Positions 1-11,621 are shown, counted from the first letter of the stretch. The stretch: DNA of 64,000 nucleotides from Elmis aenea (GCA_947652605.1 OX393578.1:56799415-56863414); one strand, 5' to 3'. A program made the numbers and translations. The notes: a model not told the origin generated them from the sequence alone.

Positions 1-205
1 ATTAAAGCACAACGATTACGATGGGCAGGACACATCATGAGAAGGAAACCAACCGAAATGATCAAGAGGATAACACAATCGATCCCTATTTGGCCCAGGA
101 ACGAAGGAAGACAAAGGAAAAGATGAAGAGACGCCTTGGAGGAAGATGCAAAGGCATTGGGAATAAATGATTGGAAATCGAAATGCAGAGATTGGAAATA
201 ATGGA
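1..205 (+). pseudogene. 3' tail of a non-LTR retrotransposon ORF2
   Basis: The + frame from base 1 reads RLRWAGHIMRRKP, followed by a charged tail ending in DWKSKCRDWK and a stop at about 205. The RLRWxGHxxRM signature lies just before the end of the reverse-transcriptase ORF in many insect LINEs. There is an in-frame stop after GRQRKR. The rest of the element lies upstream of the window. It is an inactive fragment; the clade cannot be set from so short a piece. Confidence 0.6.
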
Positions 206-1559
206 AAAAATAACGGAGGCAGCCAGGACCAACAACAGGCTTTGAAAATCAGAGAGAAAAACCGATCCATCTCAATAAATGGATTTGAAAAAGGCCTAGG
301 CGTTAGCCATAATCCTAAGGATTTAACGGCTCAATAATGAATTAATATTGACCGATCCATCTTTCTGGTAATGTTAAAATTAGATAATATGTCACTTGAC
401 TGCTGGAATGTGCAACCACACGTAGTATTGTCGAGTAAGTTCGAGAGTGCACTGAAGTTGGTAGTGGGATTTTTGAACATCAACTTTGAACTATTGCTAG
501 TTATTCGTGTGTTTTATAATTTAATTGATCAATAAATGCAATAATCGACCTTTTGTAAGGCTTTTTAAGGTTAACAGTCAAACAGCTGTATCCTTCTAAC
601 CATTGAGAATTGGACATGTTTATATGAACTTTTTCTTACTCAAAATGGTCCACACTATCAGCTCCTAAAATATTTACTTTTCCTCCTGAAACTCCCTGTA
701 TAGGTCTCACTCACACAAATTCAAGTTTTTTGATTGATCTGGTACATACTCTATGTAATTAGGTAGTTCGATGTTCGTTGTACTTCGTCTGGTTGTACTT
801 TAAGCTGTTTAGGAAGGTTATAACAATCTATTGTCCAGGCCTTCTTGTAATTTAAATGATTACACCATGGTTACATAATAATTTAAACTCTTATTGTTGT
901 CCAGCACCGGGGCTTCTGCTGTTGCCATTGTGTCTTATTTAGAACATCACGAATGCTTTGTTACAAGAGAAACAATTTTATTTAGCACATCTCTTGTACT
1001 TTTGTTACACTAAACGTTTTTGTGGGTTCAAACTCTGTTACTCTTCAACCGGATGTTTGCTTAGATGCATATTTTTTCGTGAAAAACAGATAAACTGAAA
1101 GCTTTATTGGACCACCAAGAGTTTCTTTTACCAGCATAGCAATAAAAATGTAGTAAATTATTTTTAAGTTGTAAATATGCATATGCAGTTGTGTGTGGAA
1201 TTATATTTACATTCGACACTTGCATGGGGTTTTATGCGTTTGTTAGCTTTGGATGTTTGTAAAAACAGTGTTTCGATTATTGCCTATAAAAATAAATTGA
1301 ACTTTGTGCTGCAGTTATTTTTGTTTGATGGTAATTTATTGGCAGCACAACTAATAAACATGTTTGAACAATTTCATGTTATTTACTTAAATTACCATAA
1401 ATAATTGTAAATACTTTCGAACACCAAAACATTTGGGGATAATTGTATAATTATATCCAGTCTATTTAGGTGACAATCTAGTTATTGCAGTAAAATGTTA
1501 TTTGTAAACTGATTTTGAACCAGAAACACTTTGAAACAAGGATATGCGATTTTTAAGTA
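206..1559. other. No recognisable gene
   Basis: AT-rich sequence. One 75-codon open frame at 1177-1404 on the + strand has no motif I recognise and no splice or codon-use support. Nothing else stands out. Confidence 0.5.
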
Positions 1560-1865
1560 AGTTTAAGAAGACAATAAAATGCTATCAGACGCTCAATCCG
1601 GTTTTAGAGCCAAACATTAATGTGATACTTCATTAAATCTCGTGCTAGGTGATTGGAAGCATCAAATTGAAAATAAAAAATACAATGTAGGGGTATTTCT
1701 AGACTTTGAGCATTTGACACCATACAGAGAAAAGAATGATTTAAAAAATGGAACAGTATTGCATACGAGGAATAGGAAAAAATGGTTTGAAAGTTATCTT
1801 ACAACTCGCTATCAGAAAACTAAATTTACCAATGTAGAAATAGAAAAAAATTTCAACACGTTAGG

Positions 1866-3293
1866 CCCTAACGCAGAGGTTCTCAATCGGTGGTCCGCGG
1901 AACACTGGTGCTCCGTGAAGCCGCTTCAAGTGTTCCGCGAAAAAATCAAATACATAATTAAAAATCTTTACAAAAGAAAAATCAATACAATGTAAAATAG
2001 TTTTTGTTTGGGCTTGTAATCAGCAAAATCGAAAACAATCAATCCAAACATAATAAAAAATCACTGATTCTTGCACCGAAAAGTACTTGTCATAAAGAGA
2101 ATGTCTAAGAAACTAAACGATGTATTGGATCAAGTAATTTCCATGGTTAATTTTATTAAAACGCCGAATTTTCAAACAACTTTGTTCATCTATGGACGCA
2201 GACTACGAAAGTTCACTTATTCATACAGAAAAGTGAGATGGTTGTAGCGTGGAAAGGTTTTAAATCGTGTGTTGCAATTAAGAAATTAATTACCGGTTTT
2301 TTTTTCGAGTTAGAAAAACACGAAACTTTTGGAAAATATCTGAAAAATGATAATTGGTGAAATAATTTGGCGTATTTGGCTGATATTTTTGGTTAACTTT
2401 ATACTGTCAATATAAGTATGCAAGGAAACATTCTTACATCGATTGACAAATTATGTGCAATGAAAAAAAAAACTTTTACTATGAAAGAGACACGTAATAG
2501 AGAAAAAACACAAAAATGTTCCCCTCTGTGCAGGATACAAACGAGGCATTTATTTCTTTAATAATCGAACATTTAACAACAATAAAAGAAAAATTTGAAA
2601 AATATTTTTCAATATAAAACACTGAACAATTCGATTGTATAAGAAATCCGTTTGCTTGTTCCGACTTCTCCAGTTTTACTATGAACGAAGAAAAAGAACT
2701 GACGTGGCTCTCATCAGATCGTGGATTAAAATTGAAGCATTGAAAATACTACTGAAAAATTCTGGATCTGTGTTAAAGATGAATACCCGGGTCTAGCAAA
2801 AAGAGCTCTAAACACATTATTACTTATTTCCACGTCATATCTTTGCGAAAAAGGATTTTGAACGATGGTTAATATTAAAACAAAGAAACGCGAGAGACTG
2901 GGAAATTGAGAAGAGGAGAGGCGAGTGGCTTTATCATTTATTCGTCTCAATATTGCTGAAATCTCCAAAGATCACCAACGCTCATTTTAAATGATTTTTA
3001 AATAAATATGTTTGTATCAATTAATATCGGTATATCATTGTTTTATAAAAGTATCACTTTGAAGCAGGGTTGTACAACCCCGCGCCCACAATGCTCCAGC
3101 GACACGATTCCGTTTTTTCTCTCTTCAATAATAGAGTTATTTTTGCGAGCTATGGCCTATTCTTTTTCATTGCGCCCACTATTTCAAAAAGGTCACACCT
3201 GCTTTAAAGCTTTTGTTGTACCTATTGTAAGTGTTCCGCAAAAAAAAGTCAGAGTTTAGTGTTCCCCGACTTCAAAAAGATTGAGAACGAATG
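1866..3293 (+). mobile_element. hAT (ZBED5-like) transposon inserted in the LINE
   Basis: The left end carries CAGAGGTTCTCAATC (from 1874). The right end, read on the other strand, carries CATTCGTTCTCAATC, the CAGNGGTTCTCAA type of hAT terminus. Both ends also contain short GTGTTCCGC/GTTCCC blocks. CGTTAGG occurs directly before (1859-1865) and after (3294-3300), and joining there restores the RT frame at LGVPLGS. An extra inverted CCCTAACG sits at 1866-1873 beside the left terminus. The element encodes the transposase remnant at 2101-2990. Confidence 0.75.
2101..2990 (+). pseudogene. hAT transposase remnant (ZBED5/SCAND3-like)
   Basis: The frame from ATG 2101 reads KLNDVLDQVISMVNFIKTPN and later KVRWL*RGKVLNRVLQLRN. 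This is the domain just N-terminal to the catalytic region in ZBED5-like hAT proteins. The C-terminal dimerisation domain follows at 2755-2990 with FWICVKDEYPGLAKRAL, TSYLCEKGF and NIKTKKRERL. The N-terminal BED zinc finger and most of the RNase H-like core are absent or unreadable, and there are at least four stops. It cannot encode an active enzyme. Assignment rests on recalled family motifs; a protein search would confirm it. Confidence 0.75.
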
Positions 3294-3895
3294 CGTTAGG
3301 GGTACCACTGGGTTCAATTTTAGGTTCCTTACTTTTGTTCTGCAAATAATAATAAAAAATCTTTATTTATCTTTTTAGCTACTTTTACATAAGTACATTT
3401 GTTACTGTTTTTATTTATTTGTACATATTCTCTTAAACTATTATATCTCAACATTATTTTTCACATATTCTATGCATAATTGTTTTAAATTTGATAATAT
3501 TTTTTGTTCAATTTTCCAGATAAATTATAACTATTAAACACAAAATAAAAAAAGCTGTAGTATAAATCTCTTTGTTGATGACACTTTAATCACCGCTTCG
3601 GATAGCAGTCGGCTAGTAATAATATAAATAATAAGCTGCACATTGTGTCACAATAGTAAATAATAACAAATTAAAATTAATTACAGACAACACCAAATTT
3701 ATAATAATAGGATACAGGCTAATAACTAATGATTTGAGCATTAAAGTTAAAATAGATCATGAAGTACTAATTAGAATGTGTTTTGCAAATAAATATCTTG
3801 GTGTTATAATAGAAAATAAACTAAAATTTAACAGCAAAGTGGATTACATTTTAAATACAGTAGCGAAAAAAATTATGCTTGGGTGTGTAGATTGA

Positions 3896-4995
3896 CATAC
3901 AAACTAACATCTTGTTAAATAATTGTTGGTGCAGCTCTTAATTTAATCATCGAGGAGGCTAATTGTCAGTGCTTTTGGAGATGAGCAAACTCAATGGGTG
4001 TGGTAAGACAACGGTGAAAGTTGAGATCTGCATTATCAGTGATTTGTAGATCACATCTGGCGGTGGCAGCAAAAACAGTACTAAACTTGGTGAGGGGTTT
4101 GACGACGAGTTAAATTTGAATGTAATTTTGAGAGCAAATATAGGAGGTTTTTAACCTAATTGTTTTAAATGACAGAATGGGTCACATATTTAACAACGAG
4201 TGGCGCATTTAAAATTCGAATTTTATTCTACAAAAGCGAAGAGTTAAGGTGTAACTTCTAATATGTCGCAGGTGACATGGAGAACACTCTGGGTGCTAGC
4301 GACGCGCCAGCAAAAGTCTGGTGTTAGCGAAGTTTTCTCTTGTAGCCCAAAAGTTAAACGCGGTGTTTAACAGCAGAAGAAATTAATCTCTCCAAAACTT
4401 AGCTAACTAAATCAACGAAGTTCAAATTATAGCAGAATGACGCTCGAATTTTAATTGCGTTTGACGAAATCACATAACAAATTTAACTTCTCTTATTACA
4501 AAGTTACAATAATTACATTTCCAATTTCAGTATAACCTATTTTTCGCCGACAATTGCAGGGAACGGTCTTTAATTAAACGGAATTGTATTCTATATTCGC
4601 AAGTAATTTATTTATTGTTGATTCTTTATAAACATAAGCTGCTAGAACACTGGCGATCCGAAAACGTTTTCGCTTGGAGAATTACGTTTTGTTTCTAGGG
4701 AATGGCTTTTTAAAACACAAACTATGTACCTACTAATCCGATTGTAGGAAGCAAAAAATTTGCGGTATTTATCGGGGTGTGTAGAAAATGGATACATTTC
4801 GAATTAATTCATCAAAAATTCAAATGCAAACTCTCTTCGAGTGATTAAAAGATTCTGTTTTTTAGATTGTACTGTAATTCAATTTGGTTTTTAATTATTA
4901 AAGATATTTTTAAATTAGAAAACAACATCCCTATTACGATTAAAACATGTTCGTTGCACTTTTTCGTTTTTTTCTTAAATTTATAACTTTGCATA
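3896..4995. other. No recognisable gene
   Basis: AT-rich, stop-dense in all frames. I see no terminal repeats, tails or protein motifs. Confidence 0.45.
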
Positions 4996-5537
4996 GGGTA
5001 ACTGCTATAGTTATTGGCCCCCTTAAGCAAAATTTCATATTGCAAGTGAGATAATTAATTAATTTTTCGATATTAAAATATAAAAACTGAACTGTGGTGT
5101 AGACCAATAAACTTATTTTCATATTTAAAATTCGAATTTGATGTATCATAAGTTTTTAATAGTAAAAATTAATTATTTTTTAAACACTACACAGTTTGTA
5201 GTTATTGGCATGTCTTTCGTAGTTATTGGCCCTGCATGTACCAGTTATTGGCATTCATAATAATTGTTACTTCTTTTCAAAATTTCACACAAAATAATAA
5301 CAATATTTATTGTTTTCTTGTAACTGTGCATTTAAAGATACCAGAGAAAATAATTCCTAATAAATAAATAGGGTTTGGGTACACAAAATTTTATTTTAAC
5401 TAAAAGTAAATTCTATTATAAACTTGTCTTTTACATAAAGGCTAATAGGGTAACTAAAAATATCATATTTGAACACTGTAAAAATAAATTCTTTTTTCTA
5501 TTTCAAAGTTTCAGTCTTACACTTTTCTTCTTTTTTC

Positions 5538-5903
5538 TTATTTACACAGTCTTTGATTGACATGTTTTACATGTGAATACTTTATCCGATTTTTTTTTTG
5601 TATTTTAATATAGGTACATCTCAGGTGATAATTTCTGCAACATGTGTTACATGTTATTCCAAAATTGTTGCTATTAATATTATAGCAACAAGTAAAACAT
5701 ATACCAAAGACAACTTTGTTATTTAAAAATTCGTTTTGAATATTGTTTTCATTAGGTTGTTCCTCAATCTCTTGGTCAATATCAAAATTTTTAAATAAAT
5801 CTTTGTCATGAACTTCTCTCTTCTTTTCTTTGATTACTTTAATATTTTTACTATTATCACTCAATTTAGTTATTGGCAATTTTAAATTATCACTTATTAG
5901 CAC
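5538..5903 (-). pseudogene. C-terminal tail of pogo-like transposase with PHD-like zinc finger
   Basis: A 121-codon open frame of acidic/basic linker (residues 1-65) followed by a cysteine/histidine cluster: ICFTC, ITCNTC, then NYHLRC, i.e. C-x2-C...C-x2-C-x4-H-x2-C, the first part of a PHD finger. The final C-x2-C pair expected of a complete PHD appears degraded (SHVKHVNQRLCK). Several insect pogo/jerky-like transposases are known to carry such a C-terminal finger. The frame is open upstream to about 5944 but is out of frame with the DNA-binding domain, so the two parts no longer make one protein. Confidence 0.6.
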
Positions 5904-5961
5904 TACTATTTGAACTTTGTTTGATTTTTGTTTAAGTAATTTTAGTTTTTTTATTCTTTTC

Positions 5962-6330
5962 TTATCTTATTGCTATGGGCGGATGCCGCGACAAGAATGA
6001 CTTAAACCATCCTTTTCCAGGTGTATTGGTTTTAAACAAGGTTTCTCTTTTAGAATCCTCTAGAAACTTTTTAACGGATAGCTTAATATCGTCAAACTGT
6101 TGGAAAAACCTTTTTTTTCTGCTTTCTTCTAGCCAGGCCACAATTATAGCTTCTTTGGAATGAGTTAGTACTGAAGAAGGACCATGGCGTTCTTTAACAA
6201 ATTTTTCGCAAAGGCGGAACTGCGATGTGGCCCTAGGAACATTATACATCTTCGAAGCTTCTCGTTTAGATATTCCATTTTTACAGCCTCTAATGGTCTA
6301 TTGCTTATTCAATATCGTTCTTATTGTATT
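5962..6330 (-). pseudogene. Pogo-like transposase N-terminus: HTH_psq plus CENP-B-type HTH
   Basis: On the minus strand the frame begins near 6330 with RPLEAVKNGISKREASKMYNVPRAT, a pipsqueak-type helix-turn-helix that binds the transposon ends. One stop lies at its start. From the ATG at 6249 it continues as a CENP-B-type DNA-binding domain: GPSSVLTHSKEAIIVAWLEE, SVKKFLEDSKRE and the closing block GKGWFKSFLSRHP. A stop follows at 5962. The catalytic DDE domain should come next but has been deleted; the next frame is the PHD-like tail. Confidence 0.85.
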
Positions 6331-7111
6331 TTTTTTTTTATAAAAACAACTTCGTTTTACTTTTGGCATTTTCAGGAAATTTACAATTTAAATTTGCCGG
6401 TAAATTTTACATTGTGTATAGTTATTGGCATACAATACTTTAGTTATTGGCCACGGTTAATAACTGAATCTAGGCAGAATTCAGGTGTACTAGTTATTGG
6501 CCGCCTATGCCAATAACTATAGTTTTTCAGATTTTTATGATCCAATTGTTAGCCGCCCTTTAAATAAATCGATTATTGCAACTGTAGCCACAGAATTATG
6601 TATTTTTGTCACTTTATAGTGTAATAAGGTTATAGAGTTTGTAATATTATTTTGCCAACCAATAATTGATAATAAAATAAGCTATTCAAAATTGACACTC
6701 ACCTTAAGGTGTTCACGTTCACCGCGCCCTTTCTTATTTGTGACTGCAACGTGCTCTAGATAAATATGATTTTTTATTTTTGTTACCAACACTATTACAA
6801 AATAAGTTACTAGTTTTAAACAAAAATGATTAAAGTTTGCAAACCAATAAACAGAATCCCCTAAATTTATTTAGAATTCTTATCATATGCGATTAAATGC
6901 AGACTATGCCAATAACTACACTAAGGCCAATAACTGTAGCAGTTACCCTAGGTGTATTGTAATTTAAAAAAAAAACACAGCTTAATCAAGAATTACTACC
7001 ACTTTCTGTTATGAAATTACTGACTTAAAAATGGTTAAGTCAGGCAAGTTCCATGGTCTCGTGTAAACTTGTTTTATTTGATCTTTATAGCTTGATAAAT
7101 TTACTTAGACC

Positions 7112-7400
7112 AGCGATTCTGAACCAGTTTACATCAATGTAGGTACCCTTTGGCCTTGCTGTAAGGCGTCATGTACCCCTTGTCAATTATTACAATTCAA
7201 AGAACTTTATTTATGCATAGAACATAGAATGTAAAACATACAGTGCGAAAATTGTTGATTCCTGCTTTCAACGAATACATTTTTCCTGGTATTGTATTTA
7301 ACACATGCCCCCTGTAAAAGCCTTACGTTTTCCTCGGAAGTCCATAGACCCCTGGTATAGAATATTTGTCTAACGGTATTAATGTTACCATTCATATAAG
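7112..7400. mobile_element. Possible hAT transposon end
   Basis: CAGCGATTCTGAACCAGTTT at about 7112, followed by GTACCC and GTACCCCTTG, resembles a 5' end of the CAGNGGTTCTCAACC hAT class. No matching right terminus or 8-bp duplication was found. The 62-codon minus frame at 7207-7395 is unrecognised. Weak call. Confidence 0.3.
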
Positions 7401-7917
7401 CGGTATATATTGCAAAAGAGATTTTTGGGCGTCTTTTGCTAAAATTGACAGAAACGGGTTTGACTTTGATAAATAAACATGTCTAGGTAATTTTAGAACC
7501 ATGACTTCAATAATTTTCTAGTTATTGTATCTTACACAGGGGGTTGTCTAACGGTATTGATTTTATCATCCATATATTGCACTTAAGCACTTCGCTTGTA
7601 CAACATAAGTTTGTTATAATAGGAAAGAAAAGACGATTGATTAAAGAAAATGCGCTTGGAAGATACTTATTGCTTTTTGAACGTTGCAAGGGTTATGAAG
7701 TAGGTGCAATTTTTTAAAATAAAATATAACAATGATTTTGTAAAGAAGACTGCTTGCTACTTCTAGAACCAGATACTTTGATTTGTATACAATGTAACGT
7801 AGTTAAGATGTTTTTGTTTTGAACTAAAATTTATGACATTTAAAAAACATATCTTTAGTTTTTTGTTAACATTTTAGGTTGCTTTAATTTAAAGAGGAAT
7901 CCATAAACGTAAAAATA

Positions 7918-8102
7918 TACAGGGTGTTTCATAAAAAAAGTATCACTTTGATATGCCACTCTTTTTTGGAGCACCCTCTATGTATAAAAGTATTTTTTAA
8001 ATGTAGCCTTATTGATCTACATAATCTAACTGAGACAGAAGTTGGAGAATATATGCTGTTTCGCCATAAAACTTCGTGGCGTCCGTCGTGACTCACCCTG
8101 TA
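7918..8102. mobile_element. Small TACAGGGTG-ended MITE
   Basis: The ends read TACAGGGTGTTTCA (7918) and, on the other strand, TACAGGGTGAGTCA (from 8102). The interior of about 185 bp has no coding capacity. TA at each border fits a Tc1/mariner-type target. Related termini occur elsewhere in the window (20931, 21899, 33656, 46823). Confidence 0.6.
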
Positions 8103-9274
8103 TAATAATAACACTTAAAAAAATCGCAACCAATTATGACTGACATTAATTAAAAAGTTTAGGTCCGTATCTGGGTAATTATTTAAAATTACAAGTCTTC
8201 TCATCATAATTTACGTTAGGTTTCTGTAAATCTTTCTCAATCATCCATATTTTCTGAGTTTTCTTATTTTGTTTTGAATAGTCTTTTATTTTTTATGTAA
8301 TTTTGCCTTATTAACCAACTTTGTAAGCCTTATAACAAAAAAGTTACTCGTGTTATATAGTAGATGTTCATGTTTGTGTATTAAGAAATATCGTAGGTGC
8401 AATAAGCAAGAGCTGTCAGCTTGTCTGTCTATTGTAAATAAAAGAATAAACATAATTGAGCAGTATAAACTGCCAAATCGGAAGAGGAAAAGACAACTTA
8501 AAACTAAATATTGATTGGTGTTCTCTAGGTATGAACGAACTCATTTGGAGGCCAAACCTTTACGTCCACGTATATGGAACACTGACCATACAGTTAGTGT
8601 CACAAAGCATCTTCCGTAATACCTATCCGATAAAAGCCATATGCGTTGGAAAAAAAACAGTAAAGTTGGATGCCCTTTCGAAATTTTTAGGTCAGTCAGA
8701 GTTGCGAAAATGCTATTCCACATCACACATACAAACTCCGTGTGTTCTGAGCCTCACAGAAATAAAAAAGTTCACTCGATGTTTAAAAATATTTATCTTT
8801 CGACTGCCAAATTTAAATATGTGTAGCAGAAGTTCCTTAATATATACTTAACGACTTTTAAATAACCGTTTGTGTATAGATTTTCGGGTTTCCCACCGAT
8901 GATCGGTTTATTATTTTTTTGCTTGTGCATGGATTGTCCGGGAGCTTCTGTTAATAACCAACTTTTAAAAAGTTAAAAGCGTTTCACGGATATGTTTAAT
9001 AAAGAAACCGGAAATCGAATATCAACCTGCGTTTCCGAGATGCAAATGTAAAATTAAATTTCCAACTTTTAAACAAGTTTATGTAATTTATTTGTTTTTG
9101 GATACGTCAGTAATGTTTAAATGAGTTTCAGAAAAATATCACAGTGATTGAAGTTGTTTAATAATTTTTTGCTCAATATTGAAATGGTTTTTAAACTTAT
9201 TTGACGTAATGTTTAATTTAAAATATTAATATTCGTCAAAGTTAGTTAGTTATTTGCAAAATATGCATCCAAAA
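8103..9274. other. No recognisable gene; one orphan frame
   Basis: A 131-codon frame at 8456-8851 (+) starts at a TTG, not an ATG, and shows no domain I recognise. A shorter overlapping frame reading RYERTHLEAKPLRPRIWNTD (about 8530-8590) might be a decayed transposon protein, but I cannot name the family. Confidence 0.4.
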
Positions 9275-9345
9275 CAGGGGTGGGCAATTTTTTTCTGCAG
9301 AGGGCCGGATAAAAAATTTTTAAAATGGCACGGGTCGGAATACAT
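9275..9345. mobile_element. hAT-type terminus fragment
   Basis: CAGGGGTGGGCAATTTTTTT, then AGGGCCGGAT and GGCACGGGTCGGA, match the CAGGGGTGGGCAA...GGGCCGGAT pattern of a widespread hAT end. It runs directly into the mariner remnant at 9346 and no partner end was found. Confidence 0.45.
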
Positions 9346-9372
9346 TTTGATGTGAAGGGTGCTATCAATCTT

Positions 9373-10380
9373 CTACCGAGTCCCAAATTGTTTCACAAGC
9401 TGAAAAATTATTTCTCGTGCCCAAAGTGTAGCCTTCACCTCTTGGTCGTCACTGAAATGGCGCCCGCGAAGGTCCTTTTTCAAATTTCCAAACAGGTAAT
9501 AGTCACTGGGGGCTATATCTGGACTATACTGAGGGTGATCGATTTGTTCAAAACCGCAGTCACGAATTGCGGTTCGAGCAATTTCAGCAGTGTGCACGGG
9601 GGCATTGTCGTACAGTAAACGCACGCCTATGGTCAGCCTCTGGTCAGTTTCCCACGTCTTTTTTCCAGAATATTTTGTTGTAGTTTGTGCAGGAGTGCTG
9701 CATAAAATTCCCCGCTGACTGTGGTGTTGTGTTTTTTAAAGTCTATGAGAAATATGCCCTCACAATCCCAAAAGATCGTAGCAATCACTTTTTTGTCGAC
9801 TGAGAGACTCTGAACTTTCTTGGCGGTGCTTCTTCTTTTCGCGTCCATTCCATCGATTCTCTTTTGGACAAAGAATCATAGTAGAGAATTATGGTTTCAT
9901 CCCCTGTAACAATTGTCTTCAACGCATTCACATGATTTTCTCCACAGAGCTCCAAAAAGGATCGAGCACATTCAACACGACGCTGGCGCTGAACTGCTGA
10001 GAGATGTTTCGGGAACCACCTTGCACTAACTTTATTCATGCCTAACCGATCGTGGAGGATTCGGCGAATGCTTATATCTGAAAGCCCCGACATTTTTAAT
10101 AGTTCTTTCACCTTCAAGCGTTGATCGCCTAAAACGAGTTCCTCAACAAGAGCAATCTTGTCGTCCGTCACCACCCACAGTCCTTCCTGATCTTGCATCA
10201 TCTTCCAAAGATTCTTGCCCCCATTCGAAACCGTTTTGACTAATCTTTTACCACAGAATAAGACGGGGAATTGTCCCCGTACACCCCAATCAGTCGAACT
10301 TGGATGTTTTGAGGAGAAAGACCTTCGCAGATAAGAAATTTTATAACAGCTCGATACTCAATTTTCGTGACTTCTGACAT
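9373..10380 (-). pseudogene. Mariner transposase pseudogene (DD34D)
   Basis: Reading leftwards from ATG 10380: MSEVTKIEYRAVIKFL and GLSPQNIQVRL (first HTH), a TGG-to-TAG stop at SVVKD*SKRF, then the second HTH (ELLKMSGLSDISIRRILHDR, about 10090). Catalytic D1 is in VTGDETIILYYD, D2 in FWDCEGIFLIDF and D3 in LLYDNAPVHT. SPDIAPSDYYLFGNLKKDL closes the conserved core. Frameshifts near 10200, 9840 and 9630 split it into three frames, and the last 40 or so residues are replaced by unrelated sequence. All three acidic residues are visible, but the gene is dead. It once cut and pasted its own element at TA sites. Confidence 0.92.
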
Positions 10381-11621
10381 CGTGATGAACGAATGACAGT
10401 TATAAGAAAACTAATTGACATAAAATCCATTTTTGTTTTTTTCAAGGTTAATATGACTTAAACCAATGTGTTAAAAAAATTGACCCTCCTGCGATACCTA
10501 GATCTATCTCAGGCCGGGAAATTATGGCGCTTACCTCGTACACTTACGAATTATACAATTTGTTTTAATTAAAAGTGTTGAAAATTGTGTGCCTCATAGT
10601 TATAAGGTTTAATATTGTATCCACATTTGCAACACTAAACTTACAAAGTATTTTAAACTACACACTATTTCACGTTGTGTCACACCCAAGACATTTATAA
10701 ACTGTCTACGAAATTAATGTTTCTCATGAAAATGTAGCAGATACTGCAGATTTTTAAGTGGAACACAATTGACGTAAAACGCTCTTCCGACGACTGCGTT
10801 TCCCGGAATAATACATTTATAATAATTTAATTTCGTGGCATGTTTTCTCTGGGAATAATTTTACAAGCTTTTAACACTTAGCAAACCGACTCATCCAAAG
10901 ATAAACGATCTAACTTTTGGGAAAAATAAATGGCGTTTATTTTTGTAACGGCCCATAGCGCAGATGTATATTTAAACAATGATTTTTTATTAAGATTGGA
11001 TGGATCTACTTAGGCAGACTTTTATTTAGCCTGAAATATCGACTGCTTTAGCGACGTGAAGGTCAAACTTGTTTGTAATTTTAAGTCGGTAACAACAAAA
11101 GTTTATGATATAACGCGGCATTTTGCCAGAACATTAATCAGTTCTAGCATTATATGGGAAAATATGGCGTTTTACTTCTTGAAATGCACGTAAAACATTC
11201 CTTTTCAACCTTTTTAAAAGTTGCATTGCCAAGAAAATACAATTTCGGGTCTACCCTAATTTTCAAAAGACAAAAAAAAAACACTGTTAACTTTTTAGTG
11301 AGATAAATTAACTGATTCGTCTGAAAGACGCTAAAAAATTAATGTTTTTTGGAAAAGAATTAGGCTAATTTAATTTATTATTATTGATTTTGTAATAAAC
11401 TTAGTTGTTTTGATCATAAAAACGATATTAAACAATTGAGTGTATGTAAGAAAAAAAGTTTGGTTAGTAGTTTTAAAATAAATATAGTACTGCAAAAAAT
11501 AAAAAACTTAGAATTATGAAAAAAGGAAATTGGCAATTAATGTTTTGTATCACGTACAAATAATTCAATCATTTTATGCTACAAAAACAAATGCTTTCCC
11601 AAAGCACACCATGCTCTAAAT
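10381..11621. other. No recognisable gene
   Basis: The first about 100 bp should contain the mariner 5' untranslated region and terminal repeat, but I cannot fix the end. The remainder is AT-rich with no motif or repeat I can support. Confidence 0.45.

Larger units (their letters stand above)
1560..3895 (+). mobile_element. Degenerate jockey/CR1-like LINE reverse transcriptase, split by a hAT insertion
   Basis: Reading in order on the + strand: DAQSGFRAKH and LNLVLGDWKHQIENKKY (1580-1690), VGVFLDFEHL (catalytic-aspartate block A), KWFESYLTTRYQKTKF (1780-1825), then after a 1.4-kb interruption LGVPLGSILGSLL (3296-3340), FVDDTLITASDSSRL (the YxDD box, 3565-3610) and KYLGVIIENKLKFNSKVDYI (3797-3855). 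These are successive RT motifs of a jockey-type LINE. Several stops and frame changes make it a pseudogene. Roughly 3342-3560 is AT-rich sequence that does not fit the RT and may be a second insertion. No 5' half, tail or duplication was found. Confidence 0.75.
5009..6935. repeat. Eleven AGTTATTGGC motifs inside the pogo-like element
   Basis: Exact copies start at 5009, 5200, 5221, 5243, 5868, 6420, 6442 and 6492 in + orientation. Copies at 6509, 6908 and 6926 are in reverse orientation. The outermost copies are part of the terminal inverted repeat; the others form a left cluster (5200-5252) and a right cluster (6420-6518). Such repeated subterminal motifs are usually transposase binding sites; that role is an inference here. 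One copy (5868) falls within the PHD-tail coding region. Confidence 0.85.
4996..6948 (-). mobile_element. Internally deleted pogo/Tigger-like DNA transposon
   Basis: The ends form a terminal inverted repeat: GGGTAACTGCTATAGTTATT at 4996 and its near-identical complement ending at 6948. The ends are flanked by TA on both sides (4994-4995, 6949-6950), the target duplication of the Tc1/mariner/pogo superfamily. The minus strand codes for a psq + CENP-B-type DNA-binding domain (6330-5962) and then a cysteine-rich PHD-like tail (5903-5538). The DDE catalytic domain that should lie between them is missing. Eleven copies of AGTTATTGGC cluster near both ends. It is a non-autonomous copy, 1,953 bp long. 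Confidence 0.85.

Noticed and set aside
16..270. 84-codon minus-strand open frame
   Set aside because: It is antisense to the LINE tail at 1-205, has no motif and is not expected to be a gene.
1010..1060. GGGTTCAAACTC as a tRNA T-arm
   Set aside because: No acceptor stem or A-box could be folded around it. I looked for tRNA B-box-like words across the window and found no convincing gene.
8456..8851. 131-codon plus-strand frame
   Set aside because: Starts at TTG, has no domain, no splice support and an overlapping antisense frame; treated as non-genic.
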